In this document: positions 39,939-50,820 of the stretch, piece after piece
How positions within the stretch are numbered: position 1 is the first letter of the stretch
Layout of the letters: every line of letters begins with the position of its first letter
Origin: Ampullaceana balthica
Lineage: Eukaryota; Mollusca; Gastropoda; Lymnaeidae
Direction of reading: 5' to 3'
Assembly (NCBI GenBank): GCA_944989445.1
Contig: CALYLW010000127.1
Coordinates: 868,990 to 932,989, forward strand
DNA length: 64,000 nucleotides
Position numbers and translations under genes: made by a program
Notes under the pieces: model-generated
Told to the model about the DNA's origin: nothing
The model's database searches: none
Seen by the model: the letters and a program-made list of their open reading frames with translations, nothing else

Positions 39939-40498
39939 CGTTAACATGATCTTCCATAATATATTGTGTTAGGTCATGATAGTTTGTTTGTTGTTTTTGG
40001 TTTTTTTTTCTATTATTTTTAAAACTATTTTTAAAAATAAAAATTGATATAAAAAATAACAAATCTATAAATGTATTTTTAAAAACAAAACATATTCATT
40101 TTGTAAAACAAATTTTGTTAAACTGCCCGTTAGGTCTTCCGGTGTAGGTTAGTTTGTTTGTTTATTTTTTTTTATTTGTTGTTGTTGTTTTTTTTCATCT
40201 CTTTTGTAAAAAATAGCTTGAAAGACTTTTTTGGAATAGCACCACATTTCTTTTTACATACATTTTTAGTCTACTTTGAATTTGACTCGTATAGTAGTAG
40301 TAGAGGTTTTCCAGCCATATTTAATGAATGAAGTGGGCGCATTTTATTACCTTCTCCCGGTCCGTGCATGTTGCCATACACGTACCTTTGCCCTGGGAGT
40401 TAGACTAATGAGTCGAGTCCTTTCACTACGCCACTCATGCGTGGTTTTGTGCGTCTGTTGCTTAGAGCAAGGATTCCTTACAGACATGGTTTGACGGT
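39939..40498. other. No gene recognised
   Basis: T-rich tracts at about 40000 and 40160-40200. A short (TAG)n run at about 40292 echoes the one at 40983 beyond the LINE fragment, possibly flanking sequence of that insertion. Confidence 0.4.
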
Positions 40499-40954
40499 GT
40501 GCGTCAGGGTTGTTGGTTTCAGGTGCAGTCAATTCCACACCTTACTCGTGTCCCGGGCCGCGTAGAGGCCAACCCTTTTCGGAATAAGTGGTACCAGGAG
40601 TGGGCTGACAACACAACAGCCAGAGGGGTATTCGCTAACATGCCCAGGCCAAGCCGTTCAGACCAGTGGTGGAACCTGAGTCGCAAACACCAGGGTTTGG
40701 TGACTCAGATGAGGACAGAACATTGCCCAACCAACTCTTACTTTCACAGGCTAGACCACAACAGGGACTCGAACTGCCGTCATTGCAGCCAAGCCCCTGA
40801 GACAGTCGAACACCTGGTGACGTCTTGCCCGGCGCTCGATATAGCCGGGGGGGTGAGGGAGGCGGGCGAGTCCCATGTAAAGACAATGTTGTATGGCAAT
40901 GCTCAGCAGATGGAGCAGATTGCCCAGGTTCTAGCCAAGGCCTTAAGAGATTAG
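40499..40954 (+). pseudogene. Non-LTR retrotransposon, C-terminus of Pol (second LINE family)
   Basis: A 151-codon open frame ending in TAG at 40952-40954. Residues 31-60 read KWYQEWADNTTARGVFANMP. Then come WWNLSRKHQGLVTQMRTEHC, the zinc-knuckle-like CRHC with ETVEHLVTSCP behind it, and a helical tail. This C-x2-C...H...C end is the C-terminal domain of LINE polyproteins. The order W..S....L.T..RT.H.....Y matches the end of elements with that domain in molluscs and insects, from memory. Everything upstream (endonuclease, reverse transcriptase) is missing. The element continues to a (TAG)n run at about 40983-40995. The frame is unbroken and GC-richer than its surroundings, so it is probably a young 5'-truncated insertion. 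Confidence 0.8.
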
Positions 40955-41095
40955 TCTCAGGCCTACAGAATATGTGTTTAGTTTAGTAGTAGTAGAGCAC
41001 TATTACATGAGCACAGTATGATTACAATATCACTATGGAGGAGAACCTAATTGTGATGTACTTTGTACTGCCACTTGATATGGGGTTTTAGGTGT

Positions 41096-41520
41096 TTTTA
41101 AATCTCTTATATTAACTTCACCGCCGTCTCTGTCATCATCTCTCTCTCTCTCTGTGTCTCTCTGTCTTGGGCGGGCGGAAAAATAAAAGTCAAAAATGAC
41201 CCATTTCCCGTGATCCGATCGAGCTGAAATTTGGCACACGGACCCGTCTCACCTAACAATGCATCGTATCAAAATTTCAGATCGATCGAACGTACCGTAA
41301 TTAAATTTATGCATTTCTAGATTATCCTTATATAAAGTATGTAATTCAAATTCACTGTTTGTTATTGTTTTTTTTCCACGTGAGAGTTTGAGTTGACGCG
41401 TTGACGCGACCCATCGAAGTACCGGCGTGCTTTTGTTTACATTTTACGTGTCACGCTGAGCTCGGTCAAGCGATCGGTGACCAGACTTTTCCCCTATTTC
41501 TTTATGTACATGATGTGTGT
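41096..41520 (+). repeat. Core-superfamily repeat, AAATCTCTTATATTAACTTC subfamily
   Basis: The left end AAATCTCTTATATTAACTTC is followed by a TC run (41130-41160). Then come AAAAATGACCCATTTCCCGT, the core (CGAGCTGAAATTTGGCACAC; GTATCAAAATTTCAGATCGA; CGTACCGTAATTAAATTTAT), and CGGCGTGCTTTTGTTTACAT with CACGCTGAGCTCGGTCAAGC. Parts of the same order occur rearranged at 17764-18530. Confidence 0.85.
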
Positions 41521-42470
41521 TAATTAGTAATGGGACGATTAATCGGAATCGTATCGGAATTTCGGGACCCTAATATTTCTTCACTCTTTCCTAAGGTTGT
41601 TAAGACCGTTCGTTTTTAAGGACCGCTTAAATATAACCAGGGTTCTCACTCAGTCTGGAAAACGTGAAAAAGTCGGGAATTCTTAAAATAATTTTCCCAG
41701 TCTTGAAAGTCTGGAAATAGTCGGGAAAATGTATGACTAGTCGGGAATTTATTATTTTTTATTTTTTTGCCGAAGTAAATGACTTTGATTACGTCTATGT
41801 GGTCATGTTTCGATTCCATTTAATAATTTTAAAAAAGGTACCAGTTTATTATTGTCTGCTCATGCGTTAAAACTAAGGTGAAATTTTTCGCCCCGCCTCG
41901 TCCCGTGGCATGTCACCGCCGCTCGCGTTTGCAATGCCCGTCGATTCAGCGAATTAAAAAAAATTAAACATATCAATATGGTAATTTTAAGTTTACTGCT
42001 TTGGACGTGCAGAATATCTGTCACTATGAGACCGCACTTGAATTTCCTCAGTTAATCATATGATACTTGTAACTTGTAATTGTAATATTAATAGTAACAA
42101 ATTCGGCCTTGACCGTTTATCACATCAAAGTCGCACTGTGTGTTAGACCTCGGCAACTAAGCGAAATTTTTAAAAAATCATTCCTTATCGGAATTCGACC
42201 TACAACAGTGATGACGTGTATATTATATCTATATATATATACTGGAATATTAAGAAAATGATTTGATTTCACCGTCACGCGCGTGTTAATCACGTATCTT
42301 ACTGGTAACAAGCAACAACAAACTTTTAAAAAAATAATACTTTTTTATTTAATTAAATAAAAACCACCGTCGATTCTCGATACAAACCTTTATTTTCTTT
42401 TCTAAAGATATTCGTTTATCTTAAAAAATATAATGATTAATGCATCAGACAATTAATCAAGTTTAATAAT
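41521..42470. other. No gene recognised
   Basis: CCGGAATTTCGGG-like short motifs at about 41560 and repeated GTCGGGAA text at about 41670-41745 hint at decayed repeats. No coding region. Confidence 0.4.
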
Positions 42471-43953
42471 AATATAACCAGTGGCGGATTTAGCTATAGG
42501 GCAGGGGGGTCGGCTTGCCCCCCCCCCACGCCCCTGTTGGGTCTAAAATGGCGCCCTCGATGAACACTAAAGGTGTCACTAGAGCAGAAAAAAGGATTGC
42601 TAAACACGAACCTTTTAATCAACACCTAACTCCTAACTGCAATATGACAATATGGCTTGCTAAATATCGTATTTCAAATGATGAAACTGTTATATCTGGT
42701 TTGATCAGTTAGGTGCGTCGCCAATTGGAAAAGAATAAATAAGTATTGAAACTGATGATAGACGTAGCGTTGTTCTTAGCAAAACAAGGTTTGTCATTCA
42801 GAGTATACAGAGAGCATGGCAGTTGTAGATATACTGGAAATTTTCGTGAATTGTTATATTTATTAGCCAAATATGATTCCTCTGTGCACAGTCATCTAAT
42901 ATCTAAAGTTTGAAAAGAAAAATGAACTTTATTTAAGTCAAGATGTGCAAAATGATTTAATTCAATCACTCGCATCTGAATTATCGGCGACAATCGATAA
43001 TGAAGTTAAGGCTGCACAATTCTTTTCTTTAATTATTGATTCAACCATTGATATATCTACAATTGATCATATGTCAGTTTCTTTAGGTTCAGTTTTACGG
43101 TCAGTTCCACTTAATGTGGCAATATTTATAGGCTTTTAAATTTTGGTAAACAGCAATGCTGTCGCATTTGTTGAGAAGATTTTAACGGAACTACAGAAGC
43201 GAAACATTGATATCACACTCTGTCAAGGACAGGCGCATCTGTGATGTCTGGAATTAAGAGTGGCCTTCAAACTCAAATAAAGAAAATTTCACCCAATGCC
43301 ATCTATGTTCATTATTGTGCCCATGTTTTGAATTTGGTTACTATCGAAGCAAAGTCTGTAAACAGTGATGTACAGTTGTTTTTCGGCACAGCTGAAAAGT
43401 TGTATGCATTCCTCACGCCTAGTTTACCACGTCTACATACTCTTAAAGAACATCAGAAATCTCAATATGAATCAAAAGTTGATACTCTGAAACGACTTTC
43501 TGATACAAGATGTGCAAGCCGTAAGCATGCAGGCGATGCTGTTGTTGGATCATTCTCTGCTATTCTAGCCACACTAGCATATATAAATTCAGGGGAATCA
43601 ACAGAATATAAAGAAAGTGTCAGAGCAGAAGCTATGGGACTATATGTTTTGATAACGAAATATTCTTTTGTTTTTCTGATGCTTTTTGTACAAAAGTTGT
43701 TTGATAATATCTTCGCGTTATCAAACTACTTGTAACGCAAGGATATTGACATTGCATTTGAAAAACAATTGATCGATGTTGGAAGAAATAACTTTGTTGA
43801 AATGAAAGCGGCGAAATTTTTGAAATTCTGAATGTAGATGTAAAATAATTTATTAACGAAAATTGTTCCAAACAGACTTTAAAGAAAAGTGAATTAATTT
43901 TCAAAAATGAAAAGTATGTCAGGCGAACTAAGCAGAGATGAAATGCAAAGGCC

Positions 43954-44462
43954 TTATCATCCAACTACACATCTTCTGTATGGGACCCATCCACCAAAGA
44001 AAACATTGATAAACTAGAACAAATTCAAAAAAGAGCTGTTAGATTCATTACTGGAGAATATTCGAAACTGACAAGAATAACACCATTATTTAAATCATTA
44101 AACCTTGAAACACTAGAGGATAGAAGAACCAAGAGCAAAGTAGTAATCATACATAAAGCTATTAATTCTAATTTAGAAATACAACACAAAGATAACTTAA
44201 TACAACCCTCAGATAGACATAAGGATAAAAACACCTTTCTTATTCCGTATGCAAGAACAAACACATACAAGTTTTCCTTCTTCCCGTCCGGAATTCGGGC
44301 GTGGAATGGGTTGCCTGAAGAATCCAGGAAAACCAACACTTTAACAACATTTAAATCTCTAATAAAAATGCAGGACTAAACACAAACCATAGATAAGCGT
44401 AGGACGCAATAATCTTCTGTATAGAAGGAGCGTCTGTAAACAGATAAGATAAGATAAGATAC
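43954..44462 (+). mobile_element. LINE 3' end (CR1/L2/Jockey type), best copy
   Basis: The longest open copy of this LINE in the window. The frame runs 141 codons without a stop from 43954 to TAA at 44377-44379. It reads SSVWDPSTKENIDKLEQIQK, then RAVRFITGEYSK and LETLEDRRTKSKVVIIHKAI, and ends with FFPSGIRAWNGLPEESRK and FKSLIKMQD. This is the C-terminal part of a CR1/L2/Jockey-group reverse transcriptase. The 3' tail carries the hairpin CTTCT-GTAT-AGAAG and (GATAA)n at 44440-44462. It interrupts a hAT transposase, so it inserted after that element. Confidence 0.9.
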
Positions 44463-44615
44463 ACACTTTAAATCTGAAACGTAGTTCACTATCTTGGATA
44501 CACTTGTAACACAAATAGATGATCAATTTAATAACTTTCGGAGCACAGTTACTTATTTCTATTGTATTGATCCATCACAAATGTCGGAAGAAAATTAAGG
44601 TTCTTTTTTTTTATT

Positions 44616-45155
44616 AAATCCTTTATATTAACTCGTGGTGTCTGCACCCTTGATTGCATGCTTAATTGCTTGTCGCAAAAACTGTTGATCGATTTTTAAC
44701 CCACTTGCTCATAAGCTAGCGAGCTGAAATTTTGCAGGCAGTTTTGTACCAATAATAAAAACAATGTATCAAAATTTCAGATCGATCGCATGTACCGTAA
44801 TTAAATTATTGATTTTTTAGTTTATTTTATTTATTCCTATGTATCATGCTTTTTTTTTGAGATAGAGCGTCGCGGTGCGTATTATATTGAACAACCTTTC
44901 TGTCGCGCAATAAGGTGCGTATTTTATTGACAACTCTTTATATAAACATATTCCTGATCGGTGCGCATTATATTAAACATGTTTTACGACACAACTGCAA
45001 TTTTGTATTTCTGGATGGTCTGGCGCTGCGTATTATAATGAACATTCTTTTAGTTACGTCTCGTACATTAAGGATTTATAGTGAAACACTTGGTTTTTTA
45101 CGGTTTTTTTATATTAAATCCTTTATAAAAAACTTGGTCTTTTACGGGTTGTTTT
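44616..45155 (+). repeat. Core-superfamily repeat, one copy plus junction remnant
   Basis: A full unit (start AAATCCTTTATATTAACTCG, 44616) matching the 24.8-kb tandem copies. It is followed at 45116 by the start of a second unit (AAATCCTTTAT) that runs straight into the unit's end (AAAACTTGG, TTTTACGGGTTGTTTTT). This is what remains of a second tandem unit after an internal deletion. It lies inside the hAT transposase. Confidence 0.88.
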
Positions 45156-45859
45156 TATTTGAAGTTTATGCGAAATTTACAAAAAACGATATTAACCTTG
45201 AAGCAATCGTAGAATATGACAACTTCAAAGATTTGTATACATGCAATTTCTATTATAATATACATCAATACGTCCATCTCTATCTAGTGAACACAAATTA
45301 AAGAGGTTCTACTATTATTGACTGAAAAACAAATGGCATCAGGTCTCCCTAATTGGTCAATACTCTATATAATATTTACTTGAATCTTCCTGTTAGCAGT
45401 GCTACTGCTGAAGGAAGTTTCAGTAGATTGAAAATCATCAAAAATTATTTGCGCTTTACAATGACAAACGAACGTCTGTCTGGATTGGCATCAATTTCAA
45501 TTAAACGAAATCTAGCTGAGAATGTTGACTTTCAATCAACGATAAACCGTTTTGCTTAAATGAAATCGCGTAGAAAGCAATTTATATAGGGCTCGGGCCT
45601 TTATTTAAATTCGCATGAACTAAGTTTCTCTAAGATCAATATACTATTGAAATAAATTTACGTTACTATTTTGAAAACATATCTGTTTATATTGTTCATT
45701 CTGTTTGACTTGTTCGATGATTTAGAAAATTTACTAAATTAGTAGGCTAATAATTAGTATTTACGCAATGCTCGGATATTAGTAAAATTTGGCGGCGCCC
45801 CCTGAAATTCTCCTGCCCCCCCCCACGCAGAAAAATCTAGATCCGCCACTGAATATAAC

Positions 45860-46429
45860 ATGCACTGCGAAATAATCACATTTAAAGACCGATATTTTAA
45901 CGCGATTTTCGAGCACATACTCTATAGAGACGCGTCAAAATAATTCACAATTATCTATTGCGTTACTATATGATGAACTTTACACTCTGTCATTTCATTG
46001 GTCGCTGTAAAATAAGCGGACTAACTCGAAACGGATATACGGCCAGTCAGTGTCGTCACACACCCCGAGAAGCGGTTGTTGGCAGTTGTTGAGTCGATGT
46101 ACACAGCTGATCGGATTCCGTCATCCTCATTTTGCTAAATACAAAGCTCTAAGGTAAACTAATGTTATGCTTCTACTTTCTTGTATTTTGGAAAACTCTT
46201 GAGTGATGATCCAGAGGAATAGTTGATTTTTTTCGCTCGTGGTTAATGTACAAAATTGCTACCCCCACATTAAATGTATGTCCTTGTAAGCCTTGTTCAC
46301 TAATAATATTGTTGTGATATACCCGTTGTTCTGCGACGTCTTGTCAGACACAGGCCTATTCACACCCTGTTTTAATACGTTTAATAACATATATTTGTTT
46401 ATCTAAAATCCTGATTGCAGTCTCACCCA
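45860..46429. other. No gene recognised; possible transcript start
   Basis: The GC-balanced part at about 46010-46153 ends in AAG|GTAAAC, a possible 5' splice site (see findings). No coding frame. Confidence 0.3.
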
Positions 46430-46960
46430 TTTTTTATTACCACGTTTTTATTAACTCGCTTTTCATTGGGCATTGTCCAAGATTTTTTCAAATCTGCCAA
46501 CGTAAAATTGAACCACTTCTGATGGTCCTAGAGATCTGAAAATTTTACCACAGATAGATCTTGGATGACAATGCATTGTATCAAAATATCAGATCGATCA
46601 AATGTACCGTTATTAAATTATTGAACTTTTAAGTTAATCTATAGTCTATAGTCTATATAAAAGCATCTGTACCGTCGGCTTTTGTTGACATCTGTGAGTT
46701 CGCCCCGTGACCAAATCACAATGTTTTTAAAACGTTGGGCGGGCGCTTGTGGGGTGTTTGGTAAAATAAATAGAGGTAAAAAATATTTTTAAAAACCAGG
46801 TTGTTATAAGTGGACTAAAAAGAATAAAATAAATAGAAGTAAAAAAAAGATTTTTAAAAACCACGTTTTTATAAGCGAACTAAAAAGAAGAAAATAATTT
46901 AAAACTTATTAGTTCAAGTACTTCGATTTAATATGACTAAAGTAAAAAAAATCTTTTTTT
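46430..46960 (+). repeat. Core-superfamily repeat, CCACGTTTTTATTAAC subfamily
   Basis: Left end CCACGTTTTTATTAACTCGC at about 46440. Then TCTGCCAACGTAAAATTGAA, CACTTCTGATGGTCCTAGAG, CACAGATAGATCTTGGATGA and the core ATTGTATCAAAATATCAGAT. It closes with GGGCGGGCGCTTGTGGGGTG and AT-rich text also found at about 27600-27640. Confidence 0.85.
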
Positions 46961-47839
46961 AACTTCTATTTATTGTCCGTTTCATTCCCTTATTATAATG
47001 TTATGTTGTAAGCCTAACTTGGGCATCCGTCGACGATGATGAATGATTTCTGCCACTCTTTCTCCCAGTTATTTGTTATGTTTCTAACAACGAGATTGTT
47101 GTCACACATCATCGCATATGAAACCGAGGTCAAACTGCTTCTTAAAAAAAAGTTTTGGCTTCCCCTTTTTCCCTGTAGCTCTGAATTTTTTTTTAAATAC
47201 AATCGGGTGGGGGGGGGCGATGTGTCACCTGTGTTCCCCGTGAGAGTGAACTTGGAGACTTTTGAGTGAATAGCTTTTTTTTTAAAGAGTTACTTGAACG
47301 TTCCTTGTGTTTAGTCAAAGTTAGGCAGGATGATGTGTCTAGGATTTCATCATGGCAATTTTTTTTCGGTAGGTGTCTGCATGTTATTTATTTGTTTCCA
47401 ATTTATTTCTTTTAAAAAAACTAAGAATATTTAAATGACTTATTTTTAGCATCATAAGCCCAATCTCTAAACTTATGATTAGAGTAGCTTGCTTTTTTTC
47501 CCCTTATTAAGTACCTAGTACAAGTTCGGTAATGGTTTATCTTCTAAGCTCTAATGTCTTGTTTTCAAAGACTCTCCGAAATGTATGTCCCCTAAAACAG
47601 TTTTTTTTTCCTTTGCAGAGAAACAAGTCTAAAGCATTCATCCTATGCACAAGTCATCAGCCATGGTTCAATACACAAGTTTAAGGTTTGGCATAGGTTT
47701 AGATATCACAACAAACGGCAGAAGCAACAAAAGCAAAGACAATTAAATTACACCTTTAATGGATAAAACATCATCTATGTCACTATACTATTGGATAAAA
47801 CTTAATGGAGCAAGCAATCACGACTCCAGTTTGAAAGCT
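46961..47839. other. No gene recognised
   Basis: T-rich tracts and a G-run at about 47207. TTTCCTTTGCAG at 47607-47618 looks like a 3' splice site on the plus strand (see findings). Confidence 0.35.
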
Positions 47840-48039
47840 TTATAAAGACAAAATGACGATGTTGTAGACAGTTTGCTCTGATGGATCACCGCATTCACTG
47901 GCCTCTTCTAGAACATCAAGAGAAGTCCAAGTTGTCTTACTGCCACGGGTGTAGCTGTAGATGTCAATGTAGTCAGACGAACACTGGAACAGATGTAGAT
48001 GTTTACGATGTGTGGCTTTTGTAGCTGTAGTTATCCAAG
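47840..48039 (-). CDS. Candidate terminal coding exon, unknown protein
   Basis: The minus strand is open for 65 codons up to TAA at 47840-47842. A possible 3' splice site AACGCAG|CTTGG lies at its start (48040), and the first upstream stop in this frame is only a few codons further. It would encode residues such as HRKHLHLFQCSSDYIDIYSY and then KTTWTSLDVLEEASECGDPS. The mix of residues looks like real protein rather than AT-rich chance text, and it lies outside every repeat I identified. A variant poly(A) signal ATTAAA occurs about 105 bases downstream. I recognise no family. Against it: no ATG, no second exon, a weak pyrimidine tract. It could also be a decayed transposon fragment. Confidence 0.3.
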
Positions 48040-48483
48040 CTGCGTTGGCATTAATTCAGGTAAGGTTCACTTTTTTATTTACCTATTAACACGTATTTTT
48101 ATTTACCTTCCCGCGTATCATTTTATTTTTATAACATAATACGTTCTGCAACACCTTATACCTTAGGTCAGGGGTGGGCAAACTTTTTCTACGGAGGGCC
48201 GCATTTAAAACTTTATTGTTATAGTCGGGCCGCATATAACTTAATTACAATTGACAACTTCTAAATTTAAATTAATGATAATTACCATGTACTTGTCATT
48301 TTATTTCACTTTCACACTCTATTACATATGTACATTACATTTTAAAATACAAACTGAAACAGTTTCTAATTTGATAAGATTTTATTATTCATTATTATTT
48401 CAACAAAAGTTTGTTACCTGTCATAACTATGGAGAAGTAGGAACATAATTTACATTTAAGCTGACCATAGATTACAATTATAA

Positions 48484-48655
48484 TTAATGAGAATTATGTA
48501 ACTGTTTACAATTTCGGATGATGTTCTTGAACCGTGGAACAAGTTTACTTGTTGTGATTCCCATGACGGCATTCAAATTGCAGTCAGTTAACTTCGATCG
48601 TTTCTTATACTTGTTTAGTTTCATGCAAGAAAAAGCTTGCTCACAGATGTATGTG
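48484..48655 (-). pseudogene. hAT transposase C-terminus (GTF2IRD2-like)
   Basis: Minus-strand reading STYICEQAFSCMKLNKYKKR, SKLTDCNLNAVMGITTSKL and a basic end, with a stop at 48484. The S-T-Y-[IV]-C-E-Q-x-F-S-C-M-K block is the dimerisation motif of the hAT group that gave rise to GTF2IRD2. The frame is clean up to the point where another hAT (from 48658) has split it from the rest of the gene. Any methionine start further right lies in the inserted element, so it does not belong to this protein. Confidence 0.88.
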
Positions 48656-48657
48656 GA

Positions 48658-49560
48658 CAGTGGCGTAGCGAAGGGGGGCAGGGGGGGCAAATGCCCCGGG
48701 CGGCACTTTGCCAGGGGTGGCAAATTCCTAGTCGTTAATAAGTTTCTTAAAAAGAAAATAAATTTTAAAAGAAAGAGGAGTTTTTTTAATCGAAATTAAA
48801 GAAAAGCCAAATAAGAAATTAATACAAGAAATAAAGGAACTATCCAAAAGCATGTGAACGTTTTAAACTGCCAAAACTTCAAACTCCTTATTGGATATAA
48901 ATTCTTCTGATACTAATACTACTGTAATAAATCAAAACCAGAGGCTATATTAGTATGAAAACGTGACACTGATGTGGTGATAAATTCATTGATTCGTAAA
49001 ATTTGACGGCAGCTCCTGTTGTAAAATGGCGCGGCAAATTCCTCGTTGTTAATTAGCTTATTGTTAAAACGTGTAAATTAATTTTAATAAAATAAAAGTA
49101 AAGCCAAGAAAAAAAATTAAACGAAATGAAGAACTATATTAAAATACGAGAGCGCTTCTAATGCCGAATCTTGAAACTCCATTATACATCTAAAGTATTC
49201 TAAAGTCTTATGATACTAATGTTGCTGAGCTTGAAAACATAAGGGCTGACAGTATGACAATAATGTGCGGTATATATAATTGATTCAAGTTTGCTTTTAA
49301 CGTAAGTGAACTACTAGAAAAAATTGTTGGCGTATTTATGTGGCTTATTTTTATTTTAATGTCTTTTGTTTTGTGGCATAAACAAAAATAATCGAAACCA
49401 TTGCTTATCTAGTGTAATTAAAACTTGGCACAAATAAATACAATTTTTTAATTATTTTTTTTTGGCGGGGGGGCGGCAAATTCCTCGTTGTTAATTAGCT
49501 TATTGTTAAAACGTGAAAATAAATTTTAATAAAATAAAATAAAAGCCAAGATAAAGTCAA
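48658..49560. mobile_element. Second hAT nested in the first (right border unknown)
   Basis: Starts CAGTGGCGTAGCGAAGGGGG inside the transposase of the outer hAT. Its left end matches, inverted, the right end at 59534 (GGGGCATTTGCCCC, GGCACTTTG). The motif CGGCAAATTCCTCGTTGTTA and following text occurs three times (about 48717, 49033, 49478), so the interior is itself repetitive. I could not find the matching right end or duplication; 49560 is only where the third repeat fades. Text at 49930-49990 resembles 55.9-56.0 kb, so the element may run further. Confidence 0.6.
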
Positions 49561-50113
49561 TAAGTACTCAACAATTCCAACGTTGTTTTTTTTGTTGCAA
49601 GGATAAAAAAGAATATACTATTAAAAAAGACCGACAATTGGTTGTTGTAAAAGAGAAAACAAAGTTGTAAGAAGTTCTTGTTAGAATATTTGACATTATT
49701 AAATCCTGGCGAAATTGAATGTGACTTTTGAGGTCACAGAGAGGGCAATATTTTTGCAAATAAAGGCAATATTCTGGCAAAGTACTTTCGAACACTCCTA
49801 GAACATAGTTTGAAAATGGGTAAAAAACTTGTCATCTAAAATTCTAACTGAGCTCATAGCAATTTTAGGAGATACAGTTAACGAAAAATTATCTTGCTTC
49901 AATAAAAAGATACCAAATATTGTTCCATTGTATTTGATAGCTCTTCATATATTTGACATAAGGATCAAACAAGTTCAGTTGTGTGATATGTAAAGATTGA
50001 AAATCAAAAAGTAGATTCTGTAGAATCTTACAAAGATTGCATTCAAGCAAAAGTGAATCTGTTTACGACATTTCTGAAATGATTATCAATAAAAAATTAT
50101 CTTAAAATAAAGG

Positions 50114-50432
50114 ACTGCACAGGCCCAACGTGTGTTAATACACAGGCCCAACGTGTGTCAGTACACAGGCCCAACGTGTGTCAATACACAGGCCCAACGT
50201 GTGTCAATACACAGGCCCAACGTGTGTCAATACACAGGCCCAACGTGTGTTAATACACTGGCCCAACGTGTGTTAATACACTGGCCCAACGTGTGTTAAT
50301 ACACTGGCCCAACGTGTGTTAATACACTGGCCCAACGTGTGTTAATACACAGGCCCAACGTGTGTCAATACACTGGCCCAACGTGTGTTAATAAACTGGC
50401 CCAACGTGTGTTAATACACTGGCCCAACGTGG
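50114..50432. repeat. 23-bp minisatellite inside a transposase gene
   Basis: About 14 copies of AGGCCCAACGTGTGTTAATA plus CAC. The left half carries CACAGGCCC/TCAATA, the right half mostly CACTGGCCC/TTAATA. It directly follows the N-terminal fragment of the hAT transposase on the minus strand. Confidence 0.94.
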
Positions 50433-50434
50433 AC

Positions 50435-50820
50435 ACATAATTCTTGCTGCATCTGACAAGCATTCCTTTATAAACTCGCTGTCAGAAAAATACCTTTTCC
50501 GTTTACAATCTTATGGGACAGTACAAAACTGGCTTCGGTTGTAGCATCTTGTATAAAAGACTATTTGGTGGAAACAGTTTGCTGCTTCTCTAAATTATTA
50601 ACCAACTCCTGGAAATTCCCTTTTCTCTCTTCGTTCGTTAAATAGTGCCCGAAATCAAAATGTGTTGGATTTTTTTTTAAAGTTGTACTCCTTAAAGACG
50701 CTCACACACTCAGGCACAGCAAGCAGACTGCTTTGCTGCCAACGGTTGTGAAGCAATATTTAGCAGTCCATTCTTCATTAAAAACACGACCTTCGTCCTC
50801 AATCTTTCTTTTTTTTTGGC
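50435..50820 (-). pseudogene. hAT transposase N-terminus (GTF2IRD2-like)
   Basis: The minus strand reads RVFNEEWTAKYCFTTVGSKA, VCLLCLSVCERLKEYNFKKK, then GHYLTNEERKGNFQELVNNL and SFIQDATTEASFVLSHKIV, and ends KECLSDAARIMCP at the minisatellite. The order (EW..KY.F......A.CL.C zinc-finger region, then IQ.A..AS..L.H.I, then KECL.D.A.I.CP) is the start of the GTF2IRD2-type hAT transposase. It contains at least two stops (after KQQTVSTK and in the segment before KECL) and no ATG in place. It belongs with the C-terminal piece at 48484-48655; the catalytic middle is lost or replaced. Confidence 0.85.

Larger units (their letters stand above)
42548..45561 (+). pseudogene. hAT transposase, ZMYM1/TTF-like, multiply broken
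   Basis: Remains of the element's transposase in several frames. In order: a helical segment with FLAKQGLSFRVYREHGS and FRELLYLLAKYDSSV (about 42770-42890); the start of the catalytic region, QDVQNDLIQSLASEL and AAQFFSLIIDSTID (42925-43070), with the first Asp kept; VMSGIKSGLQTQIKKISPNA and YVHYCAHVLNLV (43235-43345), the C..H motif kept; and LSDTRCASR (about 43497), where the usual Trp is Cys. After the two insertions comes LPVSSATAEGSFSRLKIIKN (about 45380-45450), the hAT dimerisation end, with TAA at 45557-45559. A small deletion near 43222 seems to have removed the second catalytic Asp. Stops at 42710, 42912 and 43137 add to the damage. Confidence 0.9.
42479..45851 (+). mobile_element. 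hAT element with complete ends (ZMYM1-like)
   Basis: Starts CAGTGGCGGATTTAG and ends CTAGATCCGCCACTG. The perfect 8-bp duplication AATATAAC lies at 42471-42478 and 45852-45859. The 3373 bp include two later insertions: a LINE 3' end (43954-44462) and a core-superfamily repeat (44616-45155). Without them the element would be about 2.3 kb, the expected size for a single-gene hAT of this group. Confidence 0.93.
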
